DNA of 15,943 nucleotides from an uncultured Brachyspira sp. (GCF_949287625.1 NZ_CASEGO010000067.1:1-15943), one strand, 5' to 3'; numbered from the stretch's first letter, positions 6,624-14,939 are shown. Program-made: numbers and translations. Notes: generated by a model from the sequence alone, not told the origin.

Positions 6624-7847
6624 ATGATGCTTAAAGAGTATACAAAAGAAAGTTTTGATTATCTTAAAAATACGGATATAGAAAAAAGAAAAAGGCTAGG
6701 GCAGTACTTTACGCCTAAAAGTATAAGAGATTTGCTTTTATCAAAACTTGTATCTTTATCACAAAAAAAAGACAATGTAAAAATATTAGATCCAGCATGC
6801 GGAAGCGGGGAGTTTCTTCTATCATGCAGAGAATATTTTGATAATACTCATCTTTATGGTTTTGAGATAGATCAAAGTTTAGTTTCTATTTCAAAAAAGT
6901 TAATAAATAATGCTGATATAAAATGCATAGATACTTTGAAAATAGATACAGAAAAATCTATTAAATATGATTATATTATAGGAAATCCTCCTTACTTTGA
7001 GTTTAAACCAGATAAAGAAACAAAGAAAAAATATTCTGATATAATAAGCGGAAGGCTCAATATATTTTCTATATTTATAAAACTAGGTTTAGAGCTTTTA
7101 GAAGATGGGGGATATTTAGCATATGTTGTACCTCCTTCTATGAATAACGGGGCTTTTTTCAGTAAACTAAGATATTATATAATTAATAACAGCAGCGTTG
7201 AATATTTGCATATTGTGGAAGGAGCTGATAATTTTTATATGGCAAATCAAAAGGTTATGCTTTTAATACTTAAAAAAACTAATAATCATAAAAATAAAAA
7301 ATATATATTCTCAAAAAATGGTATTACAATATTTACAGAGGATAAAACTTTTTTAAACAATGCCTACAAAAATACTGTCAGCTTAAAAGATATAGGATAT
7401 GCGGTAAAAACTGGAAGTATTGCTTGGAATAAATATAAAGAAAATCTCACAGAAGATAAAAATAATGCTATACCTTTGATATATTCATCTAATATAGTTA
7501 ATGGAAAAATAGTTATACCAAATAAGAGAAAACTTCAGTATATAAAAAATATTTCTAAAGATTTGATAATAAAAAATAATGTTATAGCAGTCAATAGAAT
7601 AACAGGCTCTCATAAAAATATTAATATAAAATCAGCAATAGTTAAAGAAAAAGAGTTTGTATGTGAGAATCATGTTAATGTTATATATCCTTTGGAAAAT
7701 TATAATAAAATCTATACATTAGAATATATTTACAATGCATTAAATGATGAAACTAATATAAAAGTATTAAGCTATATAACAGGTAATACTCAGGTATCAA
7801 AAACAGAATTGGAAAGGCTTCTTCCTATAAAGATTATGAATATTTAA
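6624..7847 (+). CDS. N6-adenine DNA methyltransferase of a type II RM system (M.TaqI-like)
   Basis: A 407-aa S-adenosylmethionine-dependent DNA adenine methyltransferase of the gamma class. Motif X is GQYFTP (26-31), motif I DPACGSGEF (56-64), motif II acidic Glu81 and the catalytic motif IV NPPY (121-124). The C-terminal half (about 225-400) is the target-recognition region and ends with an ELERLLPIKI segment like that of M.TaqI and type I S-like modules. Length and order match M.TaqI (about 420 aa). The start has only a weak AAGAGA upstream; Met at 6627 is an equally possible start. It follows the nuclease on the same strand and presumably shares its transcript. An inverted repeat lies 17 bp after the stop. 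The class is sure; the recognition sequence is unknown. Confidence 0.92.
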   Translation: MMLKEYTKESFDYLKNTDIEKRKRLGQYFTPKSIRDLLLSKLVSLSQKKDNVKILDPACGSGEFLLSCREYFDNTHLYGFEIDQSLVSISKKLINNADIKCIDTLKIDTEKSIKYDYIIGNPPYFEFKPDKETKKKYSDIISGRLNIFSIFIKLGLELLEDGGYLAYVVPPSMNNGAFFSKLRYYIINNSSVEYLHIVEGADNFYMANQKVMLLILKKTNNHKNKKYIFSKNGITIFTEDKTFLNNAYKNTVSLKDIGYAVKTGSIAWNKYKENLTEDKNNAIPLIYSSNIVNGKIVIPNKRKLQYIKNISKDLIIKNNVIAVNRITGSHKNINIKSAIVKEKEFVCENHVNVIYPLENYNKIYTLEYIYNALNDETNIKVLSYITGNTQVSKTELERLLPIKIMNI

Positions 7848-7864
7848 ATTATTAAAAAATACTT

Positions 7865-7881
7865 TGTATGGCAGCCATACA
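7865..7881. repeat. Perfect 8-bp inverted repeat around one base, after the methyltransferase
   Basis: TGTATGGC-A-GCCATACA is a near-palindrome whose arms flank a single A. As RNA it could form a 6-bp stem with a GCAGC loop, but there is no T tract, so it is a poor terminator. A protein-binding operator is an alternative. It is the only such GC-containing dyad in the 208-bp gap before the next gene. Confidence 0.5.
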
Positions 7882-7962
7882 TATTGCATTTAGGTATTAC
7901 TTATAATTTTAAAAAGTTGGCAATATATATGGATCTTAAACAAAAATCAAAGAGCTTTATAC

Positions 7963-7990
7963 TTGATATTATATTTTTTTATAGTAAAAT
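7963..7990 (+). promoter_or_regulatory. Candidate promoter of the 8056-13107 gene string
   Basis: TTGATA (7963-7968), 16-bp spacer, TAAAAT (7985-7990). Each hexamer has one mismatch to consensus. The start would lie about 60 nt before the ATG at 8056. This is the best match I found in the gap. Confidence 0.45.
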
Positions 7991-8055
7991 ATGGTTAAGT
8001 TTTTTAACAGATGTCGATATTTTAACGAATAGTATAAAAATATTTGGAGATAACA

Positions 8056-10074
8056 ATGAAAAAATTCATTTCTATTGCATTGGCATTGATTTTTTCTCTG
8101 CCATTATTCTCTCAAAATAATATAACATTTCCAGAATATATAGAGGATTTGCAAGATAAAGCTCCTAAAAGATCTATAGAATGGTTTAAGAAAAATGGTT
8201 ATTCTTATGAATACGGAGTTAATAGATATGTTTTTGATTTTTATAGAGGAGTAAGCAGATATTTGTCATTTGTGAAGTTTAAGGCTGCAAGAACAGAAGT
8301 TAATAGAGCAGCAAGTGATTTCAGACAGGCTTTAGAACTTCCTAATGATCCTGTTTATTCTTATAATGACAGAGCATTTTTGTATATAGGAGGCATACTT
8401 ACTATTTTACCTGGTGATAAAGAACTTCCTGCAAGAATATTCAAATATTATGCTGATAACTGTAAAACATCAAATCCTAATTATGCTACAGCAATATATT
8501 GGACTATGTATTTAAGCTATATCACTCCTATGGTTTACAGCAGCTATTATGAAACATTAAATATACTTTCAAGAAATCCAGAAAACACAATATACGATTA
8601 TTTTACAGGCGATAATAAAAGCATTTCTGAGATGATGAAGAATTTAAAATCTCCTGAAAACATGACGCAAAGAGTTTATGAGTGGACTACTTCAAATATG
8701 GACGTATATACTCTTATTAAAAACTCTATTCCTATACTTCCAGAAGAAGAAGGATTATCCGCATTTACATCAGAGAAATTTGCTGTTTTTGAAAGATATG
8801 CTCCTACTAAGGAAATTGAAGATATAGAAAAAGAAATAGAAGAAAAAAATGAAGAAGATTTGGTACCAAATAGGGTAGCACCTGAAGAAAAGAAAGAGTT
8901 AGATGAACTTCAGGATATAGCTAAAAAGGAAAAAACACCAGAAAATGCTTCAAACAGAAGAATACCAGCTATAGAAGAAGAAATACTTGATGAAATAGTA
9001 ATAGAAGACCCAGAAGTTATACCTAGTGAAGATGAAGAAAAAATATTATATCCATTAACTATTCTAATAGATAAAAATCCTAATAACGGAAATATAGGAG
9101 TGGATATAGAAGACTATTCATTTAATACAGATATTTCTACTAATTTTATTATAGAGGTTTCAGAAGGTACATATGATGCTTATATATCTTTTGGAGATAA
9201 ATTGTATACTAATAGTGTAAAAGTAGAAAAAGACAAATATAATTTATTTTCTATAATAATAGAAGATCATTATACTAATGAAAATTCCAATATTTCAGAA
9301 GAAAACAAAGAGAATGCTGAAGAAACTTTAACAAATAGTAATGAAGCTAGTGAAACATTGGAAAAAGAAAATGTAAAAGAGAATACAGAAGATGTTTCTT
9401 TAACTGTGGGAAAAGAAAATACACCTGCTAATAAATATGACGGCAATGCAGAAAATACTAGAAATATAATAAGAGAAGTATTATCAAGACCTGCAAAAGT
9501 TGCAACAGATTGGTTTAACACTAACCCTTATAATGAATATATGGGAATATCTGTAGAAGAATACACTTACTACAGAGGTGTTGCTTATTACTCAAGATTT
9601 TTAAATGAGGGCAGAAGATCAGCAGAGTTTGCAGCTCAGGCAAAATCTGACTTAACATTTGCATACAATAAAAAAGATAATTCTAATCTTTTAATGAGAA
9701 CAAGACTTTATTTGGGTGCTGTTAATTTATTTGCATATAATGATTTATACGAAGCTGATAAAATGTTTGCTGAAGTAGGTTCTTCTCTAACTGAAGATCA
9801 TAGATATTATCCAACAGTTCTTTATTGGAGAGCTAGAATAGGTGTCATTGATGAAACTCAGAGAAATAATTTTATAAATATACTTGCTTCAAAACCTAAA
9901 GATACTCAAATACTTGATTATTCTTCTACTATGTTTAAAGATTTATCCGCTATGCCTTCTTATGAAGATAAAATAACAGGTATAAGAGCAGTAAAAAATT
10001 CAAAACCTTTATATGAACCTCCTAAAAATATTTCCAAAGCTGGAAGCAGTAAAACACAGGAGATTTTAAATTAA
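8056..10074 (+). CDS. Exported protein with a duplicated helical domain and acidic linkers
   Basis: I do not recognise a named family. This is a 672-aa protein with a cleavable signal peptide (1-19, LPLFS then Q). Residues about 36-195 and 479-632 are two copies of one helical domain: both have a WF-x-x-N-x-Y start, a later Y-Y/F-RGV, then SDL/SDF helix, a YLGA/YIGG helix, a Y-x-T-x-x-YW segment and an NIL-x-x-x-P end. Between them are an acidic, Glu-rich linker (250-330), a beta-rich module (331-405, KNPNNGNIGVDIEDY then a GTYDAYISFGDK strand pair, PEGA-like in feel) and a second Glu/Asn-rich linker (405-465). Location is probably periplasm or outer envelope. The ATG at 8056 follows GGAGA with ideal spacing; an in-frame TTG at 8044 is unlikely. 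hisS starts 31 nt later. Confidence 0.85.
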   Translation: MKKFISIALALIFSLPLFSQNNITFPEYIEDLQDKAPKRSIEWFKKNGYSYEYGVNRYVFDFYRGVSRYLSFVKFKAARTEVNRAASDFRQALELPNDPVYSYNDRAFLYIGGILTILPGDKELPARIFKYYADNCKTSNPNYATAIYWTMYLSYITPMVYSSYYETLNILSRNPENTIYDYFTGDNKSISEMMKNLKSPENMTQRVYEWTTSNMDVYTLIKNSIPILPEEEGLSAFTSEKFAVFERYAPTKEIEDIEKEIEEKNEEDLVPNRVAPEEKKELDELQDIAKKEKTPENASNRRIPAIEEEILDEIVIEDPEVIPSEDEEKILYPLTILIDKNPNNGNIGVDIEDYSFNTDISTNFIIEVSEGTYDAYISFGDKLYTNSVKVEKDKYNLFSIIIEDHYTNENSNISEENKENAEETLTNSNEASETLEKENVKENTEDVSLTVGKENTPANKYDGNAENTRNIIREVLSRPAKVATDWFNTNPYNEYMGISVEEYTYYRGVAYYSRFLNEGRRSAEFAAQAKSDLTFAYNKKDNSNLLMRTRLYLGAVNLFAYNDLYEADKMFAEVGSSLTEDHRYYPTVLYWRARIGVIDETQRNNFINILASKPKDTQILDYSSTMFKDLSAMPSYEDKITGIRAVKNSKPLYEPPKNISKAGSSKTQEILN

Positions 10075-10105
10075 ATAATAAATTAAAATACTAGGATAAG
10101 CTGAG

Positions 10106-11353
10106 ATGTTAGATATAAAAAAACCAAGAGGAACTAATGACTTTTTCTATGATTCTTCCAAAAGATTGGAGTTTATAGAAAATAAGATAAAAGATATAGT
10201 AAAACTTTACGGATACGGAAGAATAAGAACTCCTTTATTTGAATATACAGACCTTTTTACAAGAGGAATAGGAGAGGGTACTGATATTGTAGGAAAGGAG
10301 ATGTTCACCTTTGAAGATAGGGGAGGACGTTCTCTCACTTTAAGACCTGAAGGTACAGCGTCTGTTGCAAGAGCTTATGTAGAAAACTCTATGCAAAATG
10401 AGTTTGCTATAAATAAATTATTTTATTTAGGTACTATGTACAGAGCTGAACGTCCGCAGAAAGGAAGATACAGAGAGTTTAATCAATTCGGTGTTGAATG
10501 TATAGGCGGAACTTCTCCTTTAATAGATGCTGAGATAATTCTTCTTAATATAAATGTGTTAAAAGAGTTTGGAATTGACAATGTAAATCTTTTAATAAAT
10601 ACTGTAGGCTGTTCTAAATGTAAGGGTGCTTATAATAATGCTCTTAAAGAAGCTATAGGAAGCAGAAAAGATGAGCTTTGCGAAACATGCCAAAAAAGAT
10701 ATGAAGGAAATATTTTAAGAATATTAGACTGCAAAAATGAGAAATGCAAAGAAACTATAAAAGATATACCAAAATTTTATGATTATGTATGCGATGAGTG
10801 TAAAGAGCATTTTGATAAATTATGTGATGAACTTACAAGAATAGGGCAGAACTTTACTGTTGATCATATGCTTGTACGAGGACTTGATTATTATACAAAA
10901 ACTGCTTTTGAAGTGCAGACTAATGCATTAGGCTCTCAAAGTGCTATACTTGGCGGCGGAAGATATGATAATTTGATTGGTCTTTTTAATAATGGAAAAG
11001 ATATTCCTGCTGTAGGAAGTGCTATGGGTATCGAGAGGCTTTTGCTTGTGCTTGAAAGTCAGAATAATATTATCACTGATAGGCTTGATGTTTTCATTGT
11101 TGCTTTTAAAGAAACTGAAAATCAGGTTTTGAAAGTTATGCAGACATTAAGAGCTAATAATGTAAGCTGTGATTATGATTTTGCATGCAAATCTGTAAAA
11201 AGTCAGTTTAAATCTGCAAATAAAAGAAATGCAAAATACGCTTTAGTTCTTGGAGAAGATGAGCTAAAAAGAGGAATGTGTAAATTGAAAAATATGGACA
11301 CTGGAGAAGAGAAAGAAGTATCATTAAATAATATACATTCTAATATAAAATGA
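10106..11353 (+). CDS. hisS: Histidyl-tRNA synthetase
   Basis: A 415-aa class II synthetase that charges tRNA-His in the cytoplasm. It opens with KPRGTNDF (6-13). Motif 2 spans YRAERPQKGRYREFNQFGVE (112-131). Earlier is LRPEGTASVARAYVE (79-93), and the histidine-specific HisA motif LVRGLDYYTKTAFEV is at 256-270. Motif 3 is GSAMGIERLLL (304-314), and an anticodon-binding domain covers about 325-410. The insertion domain carries nine Cys between 169 and 240, paired as C169xxC172, C192xxC195, C209/C214 and C229xxC232; similar Cys are common in this HisRS subgroup and may bind metal. AGGA lies 9 nt before the ATG. It sits between the duplicated-domain gene and mltG and appears co-transcribed. Confidence 0.97.
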   Translation: MLDIKKPRGTNDFFYDSSKRLEFIENKIKDIVKLYGYGRIRTPLFEYTDLFTRGIGEGTDIVGKEMFTFEDRGGRSLTLRPEGTASVARAYVENSMQNEFAINKLFYLGTMYRAERPQKGRYREFNQFGVECIGGTSPLIDAEIILLNINVLKEFGIDNVNLLINTVGCSKCKGAYNNALKEAIGSRKDELCETCQKRYEGNILRILDCKNEKCKETIKDIPKFYDYVCDECKEHFDKLCDELTRIGQNFTVDHMLVRGLDYYTKTAFEVQTNALGSQSAILGGGRYDNLIGLFNNGKDIPAVGSAMGIERLLLVLESQNNIITDRLDVFIVAFKETENQVLKVMQTLRANNVSCDYDFACKSVKSQFKSANKRNAKYALVLGEDELKRGMCKLKNMDTGEEKEVSLNNIHSNIK

Positions 11354-11427
11354 TATTAAAAACTTATTACATAAAGATTAATCATCTGTTTTAATCTAAA
11401 AAATAATAATTTATACAGAGAATAGTT

Positions 11428-12435
11428 ATGAAAAAATTACTTATTATATTAATAATATTAGCTGCCATAGTATCAGCTTCATCTGCGGCATTTATACAAT
11501 ACATGATTAGTCCAGTAGGCGGTGATGAAGAGAAAGTATATTTTGAAATAAAGCAGGGAGAAGGTGCTTCTACAATAGCTAAAAAATTAGAACTTCAAGG
11601 GCTTATAAGAAACTCAAAAATATTTGTTGCTTTCGCTAAATATCTAAAATATGACAGAAAACTTTTAAGCGGATATTATCAGGTAGACAGAAGTATGAGT
11701 ATGATAGATATTATGAAGCATCTTAACAGCGGTAAGCAGGCTATGGTAAGACTTACTATTGCTGAAGGAAAGAATATTTATGAGATAGGTACTTATCTTG
11801 AGGCTCAAGGCTTTACTACAAAAAAAGAGTTTTTGGAAGTATGCCATGATAAAGAAATATTACAAAAATACAATATTCCTTCTGATAGTGTTGAAGGTTA
11901 TATATTTCCTTCTACATACTATATAGTTAAAGGCAATCCTACAAAAGTATTGGTTACATATATGATAGATTCTTTATTTAAACAGTTTCCAGATTTAGAA
12001 GATAGAGCCAAAAAAATAGGACGCAGTGTTCATGAAGTGCTCACTATGGCTTCTATAGTAGAAAAGGAAATGGGTCCTTTAGATGATCCTAAACTTATAT
12101 CCTCAGTATACTACAACAGATTGAATATTGATAAAAGATTAGAAGCAGATCCTACTACAATATATGCTATGACTTTGGTAAAAGGTGATTATATAGAAAA
12201 ACCTAATCTTAAATATGCAGACCTTCGTATGGAGCATTCTTATAATACGTATAAAAATACCGGACTTCCTCCGGGACCTATATGTTCTGCTGGTGCTAAG
12301 GCTATAGAGGCTGCTTTAAATCCTGCTGATACTGATTATATATTCTTTGTTGCTGACGGTACTGGAAAACATGCTTTTTCTGTTACTTATGAAGAGCATG
12401 TTGAAAATATTAACAGATATATTTTTAAGAGATAA
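11428..12435 (+). CDS. mltG: Endolytic murein transglycosylase MltG
   Basis: A 335-aa YceG/MltG-family enzyme that cuts nascent peptidoglycan strands at the outer face of the inner membrane. A single N-terminal membrane segment (4-25) is followed by a LysM-like region (38-105) and the catalytic domain. The signature ASIVEKE (208-214) contains the catalytic Glu (212 or 214, by alignment from memory with E. coli Glu218). Further family motifs are YYNRL (228-232), EADPTTIYA (239-247), YNTYKNTGLPPGPI (272-285) and FFVADGTGKHAFS (306-318). The length is typical. The ribosome site is weak (CAGAGAA). It starts 74 nt after hisS; the DUF5674-like frame begins 4 nt after its stop, implying a shared message. 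Confidence 0.96.
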   Translation: MKKLLIILIILAAIVSASSAAFIQYMISPVGGDEEKVYFEIKQGEGASTIAKKLELQGLIRNSKIFVAFAKYLKYDRKLLSGYYQVDRSMSMIDIMKHLNSGKQAMVRLTIAEGKNIYEIGTYLEAQGFTTKKEFLEVCHDKEILQKYNIPSDSVEGYIFPSTYYIVKGNPTKVLVTYMIDSLFKQFPDLEDRAKKIGRSVHEVLTMASIVEKEMGPLDDPKLISSVYYNRLNIDKRLEADPTTIYAMTLVKGDYIEKPNLKYADLRMEHSYNTYKNTGLPPGPICSAGAKAIEAALNPADTDYIFFVADGTGKHAFSVTYEEHVENINRYIFKR

Positions 12436-12439
12436 GTTT

Positions 12440-12768
12440 ATGGTTATAATAAAAGATAGTATTAATTTAGAAGAGATAAAAAATATGCTAGGTAATTTTT
12501 TTCCAGAAATGGTTAAAGGTGTTGTTGGTATAGAAAAAAATATTTAGCATTAGACGCTGAGCTTCATAGTGATTTAGAGGCTTTATTAATAGAAAATGGA
12601 TCTTCTCAAAGGGATTTATGGGGAATTAATATATATCCGGAATTAGAAGATTTTATAGACTTTTATTCTTTTATAAATATACGTATTAATAATAGAACAA
12701 GATATATTGAAGATGAGAATATTAGAAATGATATAATAAATATTGTTAATAATATTGTAAAAAGATAG
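12440..12768 (+). pseudogene. DUF5674-like protein interrupted by a frameshift at an A7 run
   Basis: The first frame, from the ATG at 12440, gives 35 aa and ends at TAG 12545-12547. Homology-like sequence continues without a break in the -1 frame to TAG 12766-12768: YLALDAELHSDLEALL, then the hallmark LWGINIYPE and a C-terminal NDIINIVNNIVKR. Together they make a protein of about 109 aa that I recognise as DUF5674-like, function unknown. The switch falls at seven A (12534-12540). One extra A would restore a single frame reading EKKYLALDAE. Alternatives are a real inactivating deletion, a sequencing error, phase variation, or recoding, since A-AAA-AAT is a plausible -1 slip site with a stop two codons on. 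It begins 4 nt after mltG, and the next gene starts 9 nt after its end. Confidence 0.8.
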
Positions 12769-12777
12769 AGTGATGTT

Positions 12778-13107
12778 ATGGGATATGTACACAAAGATTT
12801 AGCTAACGGCAGATGGAAAACTTTTACCTTGGCACAGCAGATGGGCAATATTGGAAGCGAAGTATACAGAGCAATACGTTTTAAGAATAAAAATAATATA
12901 GAGTATTCTAAAAATGCAGCTTACAGAGCATTAGAATTAATTGATTTAACTATAGAAGCACAATATAAAAAGCATAGTATTAAAGAGTTTACAAGACTTA
13001 GAGAGGTTATATGTGATTATCTTCTTGGAGATAATGAATTTCATACAGATGAAAGTATCATGAAATATTTTGACAGCTTTGCTTATATGGCTAATAAAAA
13101 TAAATAA
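12778..13107 (+). CDS. Small helical protein of unknown function, partner of the DUF5674-like gene
   Basis: A 109-aa cytoplasmic protein with no signal or membrane segment. The sequence begins GYVHKDLANGRWKTFTLAQQ (residues 2-21), then GNIGSEVYRAI (23-33), an amphipathic helix with ALELIDLTIEAQ (51-62), TRLREVICDYLLGDNEF (68-84) and a short C-terminal helix ending YFDSFAYMANK. From memory this is a recurrent small family of helical-bundle proteins seen beside DUF5674 genes; I know no function for it. Conserved-looking positions are the N-terminal HKDL and NGRW, the GNIGSEV block and the R-REV helix. It lacks the RX4-6H motif of HEPN toxins. GAGTGATG gives a good ribosome site 9 nt after the previous frame's stop. 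Its 3' end is 3 nt from the convergent HNH gene. Confidence 0.8.
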   Translation: MGYVHKDLANGRWKTFTLAQQMGNIGSEVYRAIRFKNKNNIEYSKNAAYRALELIDLTIEAQYKKHSIKEFTRLREVICDYLLGDNEFHTDESIMKYFDSFAYMANKNK

Positions 13108-13110
13108 TAA

Positions 13111-13710
13111 TTATTTTCCTCTGCATACTCTGTTGGATACTTCATCAAAACCTTCTTCTATAGTAAGCCCCCAATCAGTTTTTATTTTATACCATTCACG
13201 TACATATTCGCATTGATATTCTTCATTAGGAGGCAGCCATTCAACAGGTGATTTATCTCCCTTGGAACGGTTCGCTCCTTTTGATACTGCTATTAAATGA
13301 TTTTTATTTTTCATATAATTATAATATTCGTTCTTCTTTTCTTTGCTCCAGTTACTAGCTCCGCTTTCATAAGCATTTTTTAAAGGTACTAAATGATCTA
13401 TATCCAAATCTTTGGCATTAGTAAAATATTTGCCTGTAAACTTATCGTACCATTTTCCTGATATAACTCTGTTATTTGATATAACTGGCTTTATTAGTGA
13501 TTCTCTTGCAAGTACTTCATGTCTGGTATTAAGTCCGTCTTTATCTTCATCAATCCAATCTCCCCAATCATCTCTATTATATCTTGTTACGGTTTGTTTT
13601 TGAGTTTTTTCTGAATCTTTATATATATTATTATAATAGTAGTAGATAGATGCGATTATAATAATGAGTATTATTAATATTGGTGATGATTTTTTCTTTC
13701 TTCTTGCCAT
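13111..13710 (-). CDS. Membrane-anchored or secreted HNH endonuclease
   Basis: A 199-aa protein. Residues 1-8 are basic, 10-29 form one membrane or uncleaved signal helix, and the rest lies outside. The nuclease core matches the DUF1524/GmrSD-C-like HNH family: DIDHLVPLKNAYESGASNW (103-121) with Asp103/His106, a KNKNHLIAVS segment (134-143) with Asn137/His138, and ANRSKGDKSPVEWLPP (146-161), then CEYVREWYKIKTDWGL. Nonspecific or nutrient-scavenging DNase activity outside the cytoplasm is an inference. Residues 54-65 (D-E-D-K-D-G to E65) fit a calcium-loop spacing of D1, D3, D5, G6 and E12. The ATG is preceded by AGGA. No inhibitor gene is evident beside it, as expected for an exported enzyme. 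Cys168 and Cys196 could form a disulphide. Confidence 0.85.
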   Translation of the reverse strand: MARRKKKSSPILIILIIIIASIYYYYNNIYKDSEKTQKQTVTRYNRDDWGDWIDEDKDGLNTRHEVLARESLIKPVISNNRVISGKWYDKFTGKYFTNAKDLDIDHLVPLKNAYESGASNWSKEKKNEYYNYMKNKNHLIAVSKGANRSKGDKSPVEWLPPNEEYQCEYVREWYKIKTDWGLTIEEGFDEVSNRVCRGK

Positions 13711-13770
13711 ATATTTTCCTAATTAAAATGATTTAAAACACTATAACTGTTTTTATTTAATTTTAATTAT

Positions 13771-13798
13771 ATTATATATAAAAAAAAGAATAAGTCAA
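13771..13798 (-). promoter_or_regulatory. Promoter of the HNH nuclease gene
   Basis: Minus strand: TTGACT (13793-13798), 16-bp spacer, TATAAT (13771-13776). It begins 8 nt after the stop of the upstream peptidase gene and predicts a leader of about 54 nt. Confidence 0.65.
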
Positions 13799-13805
13799 TA
13801 TTTTA

Positions 13806-14921
13806 TTATAATACTATAAGGTCTGTGGGAGTATTGTTCATAGAAACGCCTCCTTCTTTTGTAACTATTATCATATTTTCTATTCTAACCCCGCCCAAAT
13901 TAGGAACATATATACCTGGTTCAATAGTAACAATAGAGCCTCCTTCAAGTATATGGTCCACAAGAGGAGAAAGTCTAGGAGATTCATGTATCTCAAGACC
14001 TACACTATGACCAAGTCCATGTCCGAAATATTGTCCGTATCCGCTTTTTTTTATAATTTCTCTTGCTGTATTATCAACTTCTTTTCCTAATACTCCAGAA
14101 TGTACAGATTCTATTGCTTTAAGATGAGCTGTTCTTACTATGTTATATATTTTACTCATCTCTTCAAAATGCTCACCTTTGCCGAAGAAAAATGTTCTGG
14201 TAATGTCGCTTTTGTATCCGTCTTTTGACAGACCAAAATCCATAAGTATATTATCGCCTAATTTTAACTTTCTATCTGAAGGCACACCATGAGGAAGAGA
14301 AGTTCTATCTCCGAAAAGCAAAATAGTATCAAATGCAGTTTTATCTCCGCCTTCCTTACGCATTTGATATTCAAGTTCAGCTGCAAGTTCATTTTCTGTA
14401 ACACCTTCTTTTACAAAAGCAAGCATTTTAGTCATGGCTTTTTCAGCTCTGTTGAGATTATCTTTTATTATTTTAATTTCAGCTTTTTCTTTTACTTGTC
14501 TTATAATATCAACATCTATTTTGCTTATTCCTATTTTTATAGAACTATTAACCATCGCAGAAACTATAGCTTCATATTCAGCAAGATAAAGTCCGCTTTT
14601 AGCAGCATATACTTCTTTTATATTATTTTCTTTACAGAACTCTGCCAAAGCATCGGCATATGTAGCGGCTACAAGTATAACAGTAGTTTTATGTGTAACT
14701 TTTGTAGCATGTTCAGAGTATCTTGAGTCTACAAATAAATATTTTTTTCCGCCGCTAATGAGAAGCCAGCCTGCAGTGCCTTTAAATCCTGTTAGATAAA
14801 ATATATTTTCATTTTTGGTTATGAGCAAATTTTCTTTTGTTAGTTTTAATAATCTGTTTAACCTAGAATCATAATCAAATTTTTTGTTTTCACCGCTTTC
14901 ATTTAAAGTCAATTTACACAT
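13806..14921 (-). CDS. M24 family Xaa-Pro aminopeptidase (aminopeptidase P-like)
   Basis: A 371-aa cytoplasmic metallopeptidase expected to remove an N-terminal residue preceding proline. A creatinase-like N-terminal domain (about 15-135, with NIFYLTGFKGTAGWLL and FVDSRY) precedes the pita-bread catalytic domain. The five dinuclear metal ligands are all present: Asp228 and Asp239 (MDFG; SDITRTFF), His305 (GLGHSVGLEIHES), Glu334 (TIEPGIY) and Glu348 (RIEN). His211 (LPHGVPSD) and His312 complete the active site. I chose the ATG at 14921, 7 nt after GGAG, over a TTG at 14927 that is too close to that site. It lies 18 nt after the AroQ-like gene and is probably co-transcribed with it. I leave the symbol blank because pepP and pepQ types are not separable by eye. 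Confidence 0.92.
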   Translation of the reverse strand: MCKLTLNESGENKKFDYDSRLNRLLKLTKENLLITKNENIFYLTGFKGTAGWLLISGGKKYLFVDSRYSEHATKVTHKTTVILVAATYADALAEFCKENNIKEVYAAKSGLYLAEYEAIVSAMVNSSIKIGISKIDVDIIRQVKEKAEIKIIKDNLNRAEKAMTKMLAFVKEGVTENELAAELEYQMRKEGGDKTAFDTILLFGDRTSLPHGVPSDRKLKLGDNILMDFGLSKDGYKSDITRTFFFGKGEHFEEMSKIYNIVRTAHLKAIESVHSGVLGKEVDNTAREIIKKSGYGQYFGHGLGHSVGLEIHESPRLSPLVDHILEGGSIVTIEPGIYVPNLGGVRIENMIIVTKEGGVSMNNTPTDLIVL

Positions 14922-14939
14922 TTTCAAACTCCGTTTATA

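Noticed and set aside
7884..8120. A 78-codon plus-strand frame after the methyltransferase
   Set aside because: It would start at TTG, overlaps the well-supported ATG at 8056 in another frame and looks like AT-rich chance sequence.
11375..11397. A 7-bp inverted repeat between hisS and mltG as a terminator
   Set aside because: The stem is all A/T except one pair per arm and no T tract follows on the plus strand; an internal terminator is unlikely in this gene string.
12347..12439. An earlier in-frame start for the DUF5674-like gene
   Set aside because: The upstream codons lie inside mltG in another frame and resemble nothing; the family-like sequence begins at the ATG at 12440.
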